From Bog-159 sp963738375 (lineage in GTDB: Bacteria; Acidobacteriota; Terriglobia; Bryobacterales; Bryobacteraceae), in the NCBI GenBank assembly GCA_963738375.1, contig CAVTWL010000005.1:248001-312000 (forward strand): a stretch of DNA of 64,000 bases, given 5' to 3'. A model generated the notes under the pieces. It worked only from the letters and a program-made list of their open reading frames with translations. It ran no database searches and was not told the DNA's origin. The position numbers and the translations under genes were made by a program. Each line of letters opens with the position of its first letter. Position 1 is the stretch's first letter. Positions 46,260-56,081 of the stretch are shown in pieces.

Positions 46260-47030
46260 ATGAAGGGCGTCGTTCTAGCGGGTGGGACAGGGAGCCGGCT
46301 TTTTCCTTTAACCAAGATCACCAATAAGCATCTGTTGCCGATTTACGAGAAGCCGATGATTTATTACCCCATCGAGACTCTCGTGGATGCCGGCGTGCGG
46401 GACATTCTGATTGTCACAGGCGGGAAGAACGCCGGCGACTTTCTCAGGCTGCTGGCCAACGGCAAACAGTTCGGTCTCACACATATCGATTACACCTACC
46501 AAGAGGGCGAAGGCGGCATTGCGGACGCACTGGCGCTGGCGGAACACTTTGCCGACGGACAACAGATCTGCGTCATCCTTGGCGATAACATCATCGACGG
46601 CAGCATCCGCAAGGCCGCCGATGACTTCCGGGTGCAAGAACGCGGCGCTAAGATCCTGCTGAAGGAAGTTACCGACGCGGAACGCTTCGGCGTGGCCGAG
46701 ATTGCCGGCGACCGAATCGTGAACATCGAAGAGAAGCCCCGGAAACCTAAATCGAACTACGCGGTGACGGGCTTCTATATGTACGATGCGTCAGTGTTCG
46801 ATAAAGTACGAACATTGGTGCCTTCGAAGCGCGGCGAACTGGAAATCACCGACGTCAACAACGCATACATCCAGGAAGGGTCTATGACTTTCGATTTTCT
46901 GGATGGCTGGTGGACGGACGCGGGCACTTTCGATTCGCTTCTGCGCGCCGGGAATCTGGTGGCGCAATCGGTCAACGCGCGGCGCGCTAAGGACGCAGAG
47001 GGCTTGACGACGGAAGGTGCGATCCGATGA
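46260..47030 (+). CDS. rmlA: Glucose-1-phosphate thymidylyltransferase (short form)
   Basis: Makes dTDP-glucose from dTTP and glucose 1-phosphate. The 256 residues carry the nucleotide-binding GGTGSRLFPLTKITNKHLLP at the start, ILGDNIIDGSI with the metal Asp, and EKPRKPKSNYAVTGFYMYD. It lacks the last 35 residues of the RmlA of enterobacteria, like the short SpcD type. No ribosome binding site is seen, and a TATTAT (46246-46251) lies just 8 bases before ATG, so the message may be nearly leaderless. First gene of the polysaccharide operon, coupled to rmlC by ATGA. Confidence 0.9.
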   Translation: MKGVVLAGGTGSRLFPLTKITNKHLLPIYEKPMIYYPIETLVDAGVRDILIVTGGKNAGDFLRLLANGKQFGLTHIDYTYQEGEGGIADALALAEHFADGQQICVILGDNIIDGSIRKAADDFRVQERGAKILLKEVTDAERFGVAEIAGDRIVNIEEKPRKPKSNYAVTGFYMYDASVFDKVRTLVPSKRGELEITDVNNAYIQEGSMTFDFLDGWWTDAGTFDSLLRAGNLVAQSVNARRAKDAEGLTTEGAIR

Positions 47031-47605
47031 GCGGCACGTTAAGCGCGCCGCAGCCGATCGCAGCGTTCGGATCGCTGGAACTTGGTTATCCCGAATGCGC
47101 CAAGGGCATCGGGTCGGTGATTCTCTCCCCTGCTTCGCCGGATCTAATAGACGGGGTGAAGATCGAGGCTTTGACGCTGTGGCCCGATGACCGCGGCTAT
47201 TTTCTGGAAGTGCAGCGAACTGGCAAGGGACTGGCCGCGGCATTTCCTCCGGAAACGACCCAGACCGCGACGGCGTTCAACTATTCGGGAACGATCAAGG
47301 CATTTCACTATCACCTGCATCAGACAGACTGCTGGACGCCGGCGATGGGAATGCTGCAAGTGGTGTTGGTCGACCTGCGGATCGGTTCGCGCACCTTTGG
47401 CGCGCGAAATACGATTTATGCGGGAGCGCTGCGGCCATGGCAGATTCTGATTCCGCCGGGCGTGGGTCACGGCTACAAGGTAGTCGGCGGCGCGCCCGCC
47501 ATGTTGATCTACATGACCGACCGTTTCTACAATCCCAAAGACGAAGGCCGCATCGCTTATAACCATCCGGCCATTCAGTACGATTGGGAATTGCAGTACA
47601 AATAA
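47027..47605 (+). CDS. dTDP-4-dehydrorhamnose 3,5-epimerase family (RmlC-like)
   Basis: A cupin-fold sugar epimerase of 192 residues. Family marks are LTLWPDDRGYFLEVQR, KAFHYHLHQTDCWTP in place of the usual RGLHYQ, LVDLRIGSRTFG, and IPPGVGHGYKV. The catalytic His is plausibly His in FHYHLH. The extra N-terminal 40 residues are unusual. The epimerised product may be a sugar other than rhamnose, as rmlD is absent here. Coupled to rmlA and 7 bases before rmlB. Confidence 0.85.
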   Translation: MSGTLSAPQPIAAFGSLELGYPECAKGIGSVILSPASPDLIDGVKIEALTLWPDDRGYFLEVQRTGKGLAAAFPPETTQTATAFNYSGTIKAFHYHLHQTDCWTPAMGMLQVVLVDLRIGSRTFGARNTIYAGALRPWQILIPPGVGHGYKVVGGAPAMLIYMTDRFYNPKDEGRIAYNHPAIQYDWELQYK

Positions 47606-47612
47606 AATTCCC

Positions 47613-48664
47613 ATGAAGACACTTCTGGTTACGGGAGGGGCCGGGTTCATTGGATCGGCCTTCGTGCGACTGACTCTGGCCGACGATGGCGCGGCGCGAT
47701 TGGTGAACCTGGACAAACTGACTTACGCGGGCAACCTGGAAAACCTCGAGCCGGTGGCGGACGACCCGCGGTATCGCTTCGTGCATGCGGATGTGTGCGA
47801 CGAAGCGGCCGTGAACGCGGTGATTGAGGAAGAGCGGCCGGACGCCATCGTGCATTTTGCGGCCGAGTCGCACGTGGATCGCAGTATTCTAGCGCCCACG
47901 CCGGTGTTCGAGACCAATCTGCGCGGCACGTTCACGCTGCTGGAAGCGGCGCGGCGGCACAAGGTCGCGCGTTATTTGCAGGTTTCGACGGATGAGGTCT
48001 ACGGCAGTCTGGCGGCGCCGCTCGAAGCCGACGAGAACTTTCCGCTGAACCCCAGCAGCCCTTATTCGGCGTCGAAGGCCGGCGCGGATTTGCTGGCGCG
48101 CTCGTATTTTCTGACTTACAAGTTGCCGGTGGTAATCACGCGCGCCTCCAACAATTACGGGCCGTATCACTTTCCCGAGAAACTGATTCCGCTGATGATT
48201 TCGAACGCGCTCGAGGATCGGCCGCTGCCGGTTTATGGCGACGGGATGCAGGTTCGCGACTGGCTTTACGTGGAGGATCATTGCCGCGGGATTCGCGCCG
48301 TGCTGGAGCACGGGCGCGACGGCGAAATCTATAACATTGGCGGGAACCTCTCGCTGCCCAACCTGGAAGTGGTGCGGCGGATTCTGAAGGCGACCGGCAA
48401 AACGGAAAGCCTGATTCAATACGTGACGGACCGGCCGGGACATGACCGCCGCTACGCGCTTTCGAGCGAGAAACTGATGCGCGAGACCGGATGGGTCGCC
48501 GCTGGTGGATTTCGACGACGGACTGGCGCGGACGGTCGATTGGTATCAAGAACCACGCGGCCTGGGTGGCGCGCGTAAGGAGCGGCGAATATCTGACTTA
48601 CTACGCGCGCAATTATGAGAACCGGGACGAATTGCGCACAGTGACCGATGCGCGTGGCGATTGA
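47613..48664 (+). pseudogene. rmlB: dTDP-glucose 4,6-dehydratase RmlB, two frame breaks near the end
   Basis: Converts dTDP-glucose to dTDP-4-keto-6-deoxyglucose. The extended-SDR marks are intact: TGGAGFIGSAF near residue 7, DKLTYAGNLENLE, FAAESHVDRSI, STDEVYGSL, and YSASKAGADLL with Tyr and Lys. Breaks near 48498 and 48553 each fit one extra base; with both removed, the C-terminus reads GWVPLVDFDDGLARTVDWYQ and the protein is 349 residues. The stop lies inside the next gene's start. Functional once corrected. Confidence 0.92.
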
Positions 48665-49710
48665 TGCTACTCCGCTGACGCTTTCGAGCGGCGGATTGAG
48701 GCGCTACACCGAGGAATTGAGTGTGGCGCTGGCGCAGAATTTTCCCCAAGACGACTATTTTCTGGTTTCCGATCAGGCGTTCGGCCTGCCGGCGCGCGCG
48801 CCGCGCAACTTGCGGAGCAGCGCCGGAGCGGGCAACGCTCTGGAGAGGCGATGGTGGCTGTGGGGTTTGGACCGCCAAATGCAAAGCCTGGAAGCCGGAA
48901 TGTTTCACGGCACCGATTTTGCCGTGCCCTACGTGGCCCGGCGGCCTAGCGTTATGACCGCTGCACGACCTGTCCCCGTGGATGGATGCGGCGTGGCATG
49001 CGGACAGCACAAGGGTGCGTAAACGTACACCTTGGCTCATCCGCCTGGGCCGGGCGACGATGTATGTGGCCCCCAGCGAAGCGGTGCGCAAGCAGGCGAT
49101 CGAGCGGTTCAAGATCGATCCAGACCGAATCCGCGCCGTGCCTCATGGCGCGCCGGTGTATTTTCGGCCGAGGGCCGCGGCACCGGCGCCTTCCGCCCCA
49201 TATTTCCTGTTTGTGGGGACGCTGGAGCCACGCAAGAACGTGGAAGGGCTGGTTGCGGCGTGGCGCGAGGTGCGGCGCGTACATCCCGTGGACCTGGTAC
49301 TGGCTGGGCGGCGGCGGGCGGATTTCGCGCAACTTTCACCGGAGCCTGGGTTGCAGATAATTGGCGAGGTGAGCGACGAACGCCTGGCGGAGTTGTTTAC
49401 CGGGACCGTGGCATTCGTCTATCCGTCGTGGTATGAGGGGTTTGGATTACCGGTGCTGGAAGCGATGCAATGCGGAGCGTGCGTGATTACGTCGCGGGAT
49501 GCGGCCATCACCGAAGTGGCGGGCGGGGCCGCTTTACAGGCAGGATCGCAGGATGAACTGGTGCGGGCGATGACGGATTTGGCGGAGGATCCGAAGCGCG
49601 GCGACCCTTGGCGGGAACGCGGGCTGCGGCGGGCAGTGGAGTTTTCGTGGCAGCGAACGGCACGACTCACGCACGAGGTCTACGAAGAAGCGGAACGGCG
49701 GTTCCGATGA
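48648..49710 (+). pseudogene. Family 4 glycosyltransferase, one frame break
   Basis: A GT-B enzyme adding a sugar to the growing polysaccharide. One extra base near 48960 breaks it; without that base it has 353 residues. The N-terminus (MRVAIDATPLTLSSGGLRRY) and the C-terminal nucleotide-sugar domain (FVGTLEPRKNVEGLV, YPSWYEGFGLPVLEAMQCG) are typical GT4, with the E-x7-E pattern EGFGLPVLE. The ATG overlaps rmlB by 17 bases. Donor and acceptor unknown. Confidence 0.88.
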
Positions 49711-49740
49711 CGATGGCAAGCAACACGAAAGCTCGCCGCC

Positions 49741-50952
49741 ATGCTTAAGGCTCTGCTGATCTCGCCGGAAGCTCCGTATCCGATGATGGGCGGGGGAGCT
49801 TTGCGTAGCGCGTCGGTACTGAACTTCCTGGCGCAAGATCACACTGTCGACATGGTTACTTTCCGCGAGCCAAGCGCGGCGGATCCGACCATCGTGTTGC
49901 CACGGGGTTTGGTTCGGCGGGTGCATGTTGTCGAACTGCCGGCGCATGCGCAACACGGGCTGGCGCGGGTGGCACGCAATGCGGGGCGGCTGGCGCGGCG
50001 AGTGACTCCGCTGGTCGACCGGTTTGCCGGCTTTGGCGGGCAGATCGGGACGTTCACGCGCGGAGAGCGCTACGACGTGGCGGTGATCGAGCACTTCTGG
50101 TGCGCACCGTATTGGGACCGGGCGGCGGCGGTAAGCGACACAACGGTTCTGGATTTGCACAATGTGGAGTCGGTGCTGCATGAACGGTGCTCGAGGACAG
50201 AGGGGGGGCCGGACGCGCTGGCGCACCGGGCGTTCCAGAAAGTATCGCGGGATTTGGAAGAGAAATGGCTGCGGAAATTCACTTATTTGCTGGCGGCTTC
50301 GGAGACGGATGCGCGGATATTGAGGGGAATTTCACCTTCATCCCGCGTTATGGTTTATCCCAATGCGATGCCGGTGATGCCGCTGCCGCAACGACGGGAA
50401 GAAGACGTAATCGTGTTTTCGGGGAATCTGGAATATCATCCGAATGTATCGGCGGTGAGATTTTTCCGGGAGTCGATTTGGCCGCAGTTGCGCGAGCGGT
50501 GGCCGGGGCTGGTGTGGCGCGTGATCGGGAAGAATCCGAGAGGTGTCGAAAAAATCGTCACTGGGGATTCGCGGATTCAGCTCGCGGGACCGGTGGAAAA
50601 CGCGGTCGCGGAACTGGCTCGCGCGAAAGTGGCTCTAGTACCAGTTTTGGCCGGGAGCGGTACGCGCGTCAAGATCCTGGAGGCTTGGGCGGCGGGAGTT
50701 CCGGTGGTATCTACAAGCATAGGCGCAGAAGGCTTCCCAGCGCGCTCAGGCGAACAATTGCTGCTAGCCGACGACGCGCGAAGTTTTGGCGAAGCCGTAT
50801 CCAGCCTGCTGGCGGACCCGGGCGCGCGAGACAGAATTGGACGTGCGGGGCGGTACCTGTTTGAGCGCGAATTTACCTGGAAGACGGCCTGGAAACGGTT
50901 GAACTTCCTATATCCTGCTAACATGGGAAGATCTGATGCGCTTCGCGATTGA
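49741..50952 (+). CDS. Family 4-like glycosyltransferase
   Basis: A 403-residue GT-B protein of the capsular/exopolysaccharide type. The start MLKALLISPEAPYPMMGGG has the donor-open loop, DLHNVESVLHERC is seen in sugar transferases acting on undecaprenyl intermediates, and the C-terminal domain has FSGNLEYHPNVSAVRFF, VPVLAGSGTRVKILEAWAAG and PVVSTSIGAEGF. It begins 30 bases after the preceding transferase and overlaps the next gene by 17 bases. Specificity unknown. Confidence 0.88.
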   Translation: MLKALLISPEAPYPMMGGGALRSASVLNFLAQDHTVDMVTFREPSAADPTIVLPRGLVRRVHVVELPAHAQHGLARVARNAGRLARRVTPLVDRFAGFGGQIGTFTRGERYDVAVIEHFWCAPYWDRAAAVSDTTVLDLHNVESVLHERCSRTEGGPDALAHRAFQKVSRDLEEKWLRKFTYLLAASETDARILRGISPSSRVMVYPNAMPVMPLPQRREEDVIVFSGNLEYHPNVSAVRFFRESIWPQLRERWPGLVWRVIGKNPRGVEKIVTGDSRIQLAGPVENAVAELARAKVALVPVLAGSGTRVKILEAWAAGVPVVSTSIGAEGFPARSGEQLLLADDARSFGEAVSSLLADPGARDRIGRAGRYLFEREFTWKTAWKRLNFLYPANMGRSDALRD

Positions 50953-52078
50953 TGCTCACGCCATCGGCCGCCATCTCACCGGAAACGAAGTGTATGTTCG
51001 CAGCCTGCTGAAGAACTTCGCGGCACTGGACCACGACTCCGAATTCGTGACTTACATATCGGCAGCGGACGCGCTCCAATGGACCGCCGAGCGGTTTTGC
51101 GCACGGCAAGTCTCGCCGAATCCCTTCATCCGGCTGGGCGTACAACTCGCCATGAAACTGCGGCAGGACCGGCCGGATCTGCTGCACGTGCAGTACACGG
51201 CGCCGCTGGCTTGCCCGGTACCGGTGGTGGTGAGTGTACACGACGTGAGCTACCTGGTGCACCCGGAATATTTTCCGAAGTCGCGGGCCATGCAACTGCG
51301 CATGACGGTGGCGCGCACGATCCGCTCGGCAACGCGCATTTTGACGGTCAGCGAGTTCTCGCGCGATTCGATCGTGCAGGCATACGGCGAGGAGTGCGCA
51401 CGCAAGATCGTGGTGATCCCCAACGGGGCGGGCAGCGGATTCCGCCCGATTTCGCGGGACAGCGCCACGGCCGCGGTGCAGGCGCGCTTCAAGCTGGCGC
51501 AGCCCTTTATTCTTTCTGTAGGGGATCTGCAGCCGCGCAAGAACCATATTGGGCTGATTGCCGCTTTTGGGGAATTGGTGCGCTCTTATCCGCAATTGAA
51601 ACACCATCTGGTGCTGGCTGGAAAAGACACGTGGTTCAGCCCGAAGGTGCATGAGGCCGCGAAGCAATCGGGCGTGGCGGACCGGATTTCGTTTGCGGGT
51701 TTTGTTTCCGACGACGAACTTCTGCAACTTTATAACGCCTGCGACCTGTTTGTGTTTCCCTCGTTTTACGAAGGCTTCGGCTTGCCGGTATTGGAAGCCA
51801 TGGCTTGCGGGCGGGCCGTCGCTTGCGCGCGCACCTCTTCGATTCCGGAAGTGGCGGACGGCGCGGGGATCATGTTCGATCCCAATTCGGTCGGCGAGAT
51901 GGTACGCGCCATGGGCGACCTGCTGCGGGACACGGAACTGCGCGCGCGGATGGAACGTCTAGGGTTGCAGCGGGCGTCGCGATTCAGTTGGCGCGCGACC
52001 GCGCAGCAAACGCTGGAAGTATATCAGGAAGTGGCCGAGCGCCATCGCGCGCGGACCCGGGAATTCGTACACCGATGA
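50936..52078 (+). CDS. Family 4 glycosyltransferase
   Basis: A 380-residue GT4 protein. It starts MRFAIDAHAIGRHLTGNEVY; SVHDVSYLVHPEYFPKS, TVSEFSRDSI, SVGDLQPRKNHIGLIAAF and PSFYEGFGLPVLEAMACG are the usual landmarks, including the E-x7-E motif. The stop is coupled to the next gene by an ATGA overlap. It resembles mannosyltransferase-type enzymes of O-antigen loci; the sugar is not certain. Confidence 0.9.
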   Translation: MRFAIDAHAIGRHLTGNEVYVRSLLKNFAALDHDSEFVTYISAADALQWTAERFCARQVSPNPFIRLGVQLAMKLRQDRPDLLHVQYTAPLACPVPVVVSVHDVSYLVHPEYFPKSRAMQLRMTVARTIRSATRILTVSEFSRDSIVQAYGEECARKIVVIPNGAGSGFRPISRDSATAAVQARFKLAQPFILSVGDLQPRKNHIGLIAAFGELVRSYPQLKHHLVLAGKDTWFSPKVHEAAKQSGVADRISFAGFVSDDELLQLYNACDLFVFPSFYEGFGLPVLEAMACGRAVACARTSSIPEVADGAGIMFDPNSVGEMVRAMGDLLRDTELRARMERLGLQRASRFSWRATAQQTLEVYQEVAERHRARTREFVHR

Positions 52079-52881
52079 GCAAACGCGCGGTCTGGTGGAT
52101 AGCAGGTTCGGGAGCGCTGCTGTATCTGGCGGCGGTGGGCAGCGCCTGGCAGAAGGCCGCGGAGGTGCCGGCGGATGTGAAAGTGGCGCAGGTGGCCAGC
52201 GCGAAAGCAGCGCCCGCGGCGAAGGAAGCCACACCACCGAAGCCGGCGGCGTTCCTCCCCGGCGGCGAATCGCTGAACTATTCGCTGGTCTGGCCGGGTG
52301 GCGCGAGCCTGGGCGAGGCGCATTTGCGCGCTTCGAGGAGCGACAGCGGCTGGCGATTCGATTATTCGCTGGATGCGTCGGTACCGGGGTTCGCGATTTC
52401 GGATCATTACCGGTCGCACGCGAATGCCGACTTCTGTTCCACAGAACTGGAAAAGGAAACGACGCACGGGTCGCACCACACGCACGAAAAAACGGTATTC
52501 GACTACAAAGAAGGCAGCGCCACTCGCACCACGCTGGTGGATGGCGGCGGCCACACGGACATCGGGATCAACAACTGCGCGCACGATGGCCTGGATTACA
52601 TTTACTATGCGCGGCAGCAACTGTCGCAGGGGCACGGCGTTCCGCAGCAAGAGGACGTGCTTTTCGGCGCGTCCTATTCGGCGCGCATGCAATTCGCCGG
52701 GGTGACGGATGTGACGGTGGGAAAAAAGCACTACCAGGCCGATCACGTGAATGTGTTTGTGAAGGGGCCGGCGTCGGATTACGAACTGGAAATTTACTTC
52801 GAGCGCGATGCAGCTCGCACGCCTCTGATGATTAAAGCGCCTCTTCCCGTCGGCAATTTGTCGATGGAGCTTGTGCGCTGA
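52075..52881 (+). CDS. DUF3108-type exported protein
   Basis: A 268-residue protein with an N-terminal membrane segment (VWWIAGSGALLYLAAVGSAW), an Ala/Lys/Pro linker and a DUF3108-like domain from about residue 60 (GESLNYSLVWPGGASLGEAH, DGLDYIYYARQQL, VNVFVKGPASDYELEIYF). The domain forms a beta-barrel of unknown role in the envelope. Its place inside a glycosyltransferase run suggests it helps assembly or export of the polysaccharide. The start ATG overlaps the previous stop; the next gene begins at the base after its stop. Confidence 0.8.
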   Translation: MSKRAVWWIAGSGALLYLAAVGSAWQKAAEVPADVKVAQVASAKAAPAAKEATPPKPAAFLPGGESLNYSLVWPGGASLGEAHLRASRSDSGWRFDYSLDASVPGFAISDHYRSHANADFCSTELEKETTHGSHHTHEKTVFDYKEGSATRTTLVDGGGHTDIGINNCAHDGLDYIYYARQQLSQGHGVPQQEDVLFGASYSARMQFAGVTDVTVGKKHYQADHVNVFVKGPASDYELEIYFERDAARTPLMIKAPLPVGNLSMELVR

Positions 52882-54843
52882 ATGCGGGTGGCGTTCTTCT
52901 CGCCGCTGCCGCCTAGCCGCAGCGGCACCGCCGATTATTCGGAAACTTTACTCGAACACCTGAAGCCGTTAGCCGAAGTGGAGGTTTTCTCGGATGGCAA
53001 GCGGGCGTTCGATCCTCCGGATTTCGATATCGCGCTTTACCACTTGGGCAACAACGCGTTCCACGGCTTCGTGTATGAAGCGGCGCTGCGGCACCCGGGC
53101 GTAGTGGTGATGCACGAATCCAATTTGCATCATTTGATTACGGAAATCACGATTCGCCGCAACGATTGGGATGGGTACTTGCGCGCGTGCGAATACGAAG
53201 GCGGTCCGGCGGCGCTGGCTTTTGCCAAGCGAGTGAAGGCGCTCGAAGTAGGGCCGGATTACGAAGGTCTGCGGATGACGCGGCGCGTGCTGGAATCGGC
53301 AAAGGCGGCGATCGTCCACAGCGAGTTCATGGTGGACGAGGTGCGCACAGCGGGCTTCGCGGGACCGGTAGCCAGGATTCCGCACGGTGCATGGATTCCG
53401 GACGCGGACAGGAACGCGTGGCGGTTCCGGCTGGGGATCGACGAAGCCACTCCACTGATCGGCGTTTTTGGATTTCTGAAACCGTACAAGCGCATTGCGG
53501 AATCCCTGCGCGCGTTCCGCCGGCTGCTGCGGGTGGCGCCGGCGGCCAAGATGATTCTGGTGGGCGAGCCGCACCCCGAGTTTCCGCTGGAGCCATTGAT
53601 CCGCACGTTTGGGATTATCGGCGGCCGTGCGGGTGATGGGTTTTACGCCGATCGCGGATTTCACGGGCTACATGTCGGCTTGCGACATCGTGCTCAATCT
53701 GCGGTATCCCACCGTGGGCGAGAGTTCCGGCAGCCTGCTGCGCGCGCTGGGATTGGGCAAAGCGGTGCTAGTGTCGAAGATCGGCGCATTCGCGGAATTT
53801 CCCGACGATGTCTGTCTGAAGGTGCCCGTAGGGGCGGGCGAGGAAGACCTGATCTTCGAGTATCTGAATCTGCTGGCGTCGCGGCCGGAGGTGGCGCAAG
53901 CGCTGGGAGCACGGGCGGCGCGGTACGTGGCGGAAGAGTGCAATTGGGACCGGGTGGCCGGGTTGTATGCGTCGTTTCTTGGGTCGGTAGTGGAGGGGCG
54001 CACATGGGAATCGCCGGCGAGGGCCGTGGTTGCGGCTGCGCCCGATTCGCCTCCGGCAAGCGCGGAATATATATCCAGTTGGGCGGCCGATGCCGATGCG
54101 CTGGGGTACGTCGATACGCATCTGACGCGGCTGGTAAAAACGCTCGAGATGACGCCCGCGGGTGGCCCGGACGACCGCATTCTGGAGATGGGCGCCTATC
54201 TGCAGATCACGCCGGCGCTGAAGACCAAGCTGGGCTACGGACAGGTGCGCGGCTGCTACTACGGGCCGCTAGGAAAGGTCGACCAGCGCAGCGCGACTTC
54301 GGCGGCGGGCGAGACGTTCGATTGCGAAATCGATCTGTTCAATGCCGAGAAGGACCGCTTCCCTTATCGCGGACGGATACTTTTCGACGGTGCTATGCTG
54401 CGAACTGATCGAGCACCTGACCGAAGACCCGATGCACCTGATGAGCGAGATCAATCGCGTGGTGAAGCCGGGCGGGCACTTGGTGTTGACCACGCCGAAT
54501 ATCGGGAGCCTGCGCGGGATAGCGGCGATTCTGGAAGGGTACCATCCGGGTATTTTTCACCGCTTACATCCGGCCGCGCACGGATGGCGGCGAAGTGGAG
54601 GCGCGGCACAATCGCGAGTATACGCCGAAGGAGATTTCGCGGCTGTTGCAGAATTCGGGCTTCACGGTGACGAAGCTGGAGACCGGCGCATTCCGGCAGA
54701 CACCGCGGCCGGAAGAAGGCTGGGTGTTGAACCTGCTGGAGCGGTTCGATCTGCCTAAAGAACTGCGCGGCGACGATATTTACATTGTGGGACAGAAGAC
54801 CGGCGCGGTGCGCGAGCGGTTTCCGGACTGGTTGTACGCATGA
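52882..54843 (+). pseudogene. Glycosyltransferase-methyltransferase fusion, three frame breaks
   Basis: A protein of 652 residues when three extra bases (near 53614, 54367 and 54564) are removed. Residues 1-380 form a GT4-type transferase (MRVAFFSPLPPSRSGTADYS, GVFGFLKPYKRIAESLRAF, LNLRYPTVGESSGSLLRAL). The C-terminal 270 residues form a class I SAM methyltransferase (YFSTVLCCELIEHLTEDP, INRVVKPGGHLVLTTPNIGS, EYTPKEISRLLQNSGFTV). Fusions of sugar transfer and methylation occur in O-antigen loci where methylation caps the chain. Start directly after the DUF3108 gene; stop coupled to the permease by ATGA. Confidence 0.82.
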
Positions 54844-56072
54844 GCGCGAACGCCGTCTACGAAAGCCCGGAGGTGCGGTTGCCGGGCGGGCTCGACGTCG
54901 AGGCGCGGTTTCAATTGCGAAATACTTCGGGCGACGCGTGGCGGGCGGCGGACGGTTTCGCGGCCGGGTACCACATATACGACGCCGACACCGGCACTCT
55001 AATCGTGGACGGCGAACGGCAGCCGCCGGCGGATGACGTGAAACCGGGGGGGGCGATGGCGGTGGACTTGCGCTTCGCGCTGCCACCGGAACCGGGGCAC
55101 TACGACGTTTACATTTCGCCCATGCGCGAGAATGTTTGCTGGTTTTATACGGCGGGCTGGCCCTTCCTGCGCGTGGAGGCGACCGTCGGGGATGGGCAGG
55201 CGCGGCTGGAACGCAGCGGCGTTACCAGGCTGGGCGCGATCCGGCGCGAGAATTTTGTGCGCGCCGCCGGGCGGGCATTCACGCTTCCGGTCGCGACGAT
55301 CGCTCGTAATCGCAGCTTGATTCGCACCATGGTGCGGCGGGATATCTTGGGGCGGTATCGCGGGTCGTTTGGGGGCATTTTCTGGACGGTGCTGAATCCG
55401 CTGCTGCTGATGCTGACATACTTTTTCGTATTCGGGGTGGTGTTGAAGGCGCGCTTCGGATCGGACCCCAGCCGGGCGGGATTCGCGCTTTACTTCCTGG
55501 CTGGAATGCTGCCGTGGCTGGCATTCAGCGAGGCGGCGGGACGCGCGCCGACGGTGATGATGGAGCACCGGAATTTCGTGAAGAAACTGGTGTTCGCGGT
55601 GGAGACGCTGCCGGTGAATCTGGTGGTGTCGGGGCTGGTCACCGAGGTGTTCGCACTGGCGCTGTTTGCGCTGGGGGTATTTCTGGCGCGCGGCGCGGTG
55701 CCTGCTTCGGTCGTGTGGCTGCCGGCGTTGATCGTGCCGCAGATCCTATTTACGGCGGGCGTTTGCTGGTTTCTGGGCGGGCTCGGCGTGTTCGTGCGCG
55801 ACTTGGGGCAGGTGATCGGATTTCTGCTGACGTTGTGGTTTTTTTTGACGCCGATCTGTTATCCCGAGGCCTCGCTGCCGGGGAGCGCGATGCCGCTGCT
55901 GACGAAGAATCCGATGTACGTGCTGGTGCGCGGATATCGTGCCGTGTTTTTGGAAGGCCACGCTCCAGTTTGGGGATCGCTGTGGAAGCTTTGGATCGCT
56001 TCGGCGGCGGTTTTTGTTTTGGGGCACGCGTGGTTCTATAAGCTGCGGCGGTCGTTCGCCGATATCATCTGA
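54840..56072 (+). CDS. Polysaccharide ABC exporter permease with N-terminal sugar-binding-like domain
   Basis: A 410-residue fusion. Residues 1-120 form a beta-sandwich (DVEARFQLRNTSGDAWRAAD, LPPEPGHYDVYISPMRENVC) like the C-terminal glycan-binding domain of Wzt-type exporters. Residues 150-410 are a Wzm/TagG-type permease with six membrane segments (VRRDILGRYRGSFGGIFWTV, ILFTAGVCWFLGGLGVFVRD, FFLTPICYPEASLP). Usually that binding domain is on the ATPase, not on the permease. No Wzt ATPase is in the window, so the partner must be elsewhere. Confidence 0.85.
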   Translation: MSANAVYESPEVRLPGGLDVEARFQLRNTSGDAWRAADGFAAGYHIYDADTGTLIVDGERQPPADDVKPGGAMAVDLRFALPPEPGHYDVYISPMRENVCWFYTAGWPFLRVEATVGDGQARLERSGVTRLGAIRRENFVRAAGRAFTLPVATIARNRSLIRTMVRRDILGRYRGSFGGIFWTVLNPLLLMLTYFFVFGVVLKARFGSDPSRAGFALYFLAGMLPWLAFSEAAGRAPTVMMEHRNFVKKLVFAVETLPVNLVVSGLVTEVFALALFALGVFLARGAVPASVVWLPALIVPQILFTAGVCWFLGGLGVFVRDLGQVIGFLLTLWFFLTPICYPEASLPGSAMPLLTKNPMYVLVRGYRAVFLEGHAPVWGSLWKLWIASAAVFVLGHAWFYKLRRSFADII

Positions 56073-56081
56073 GATCGCCCG

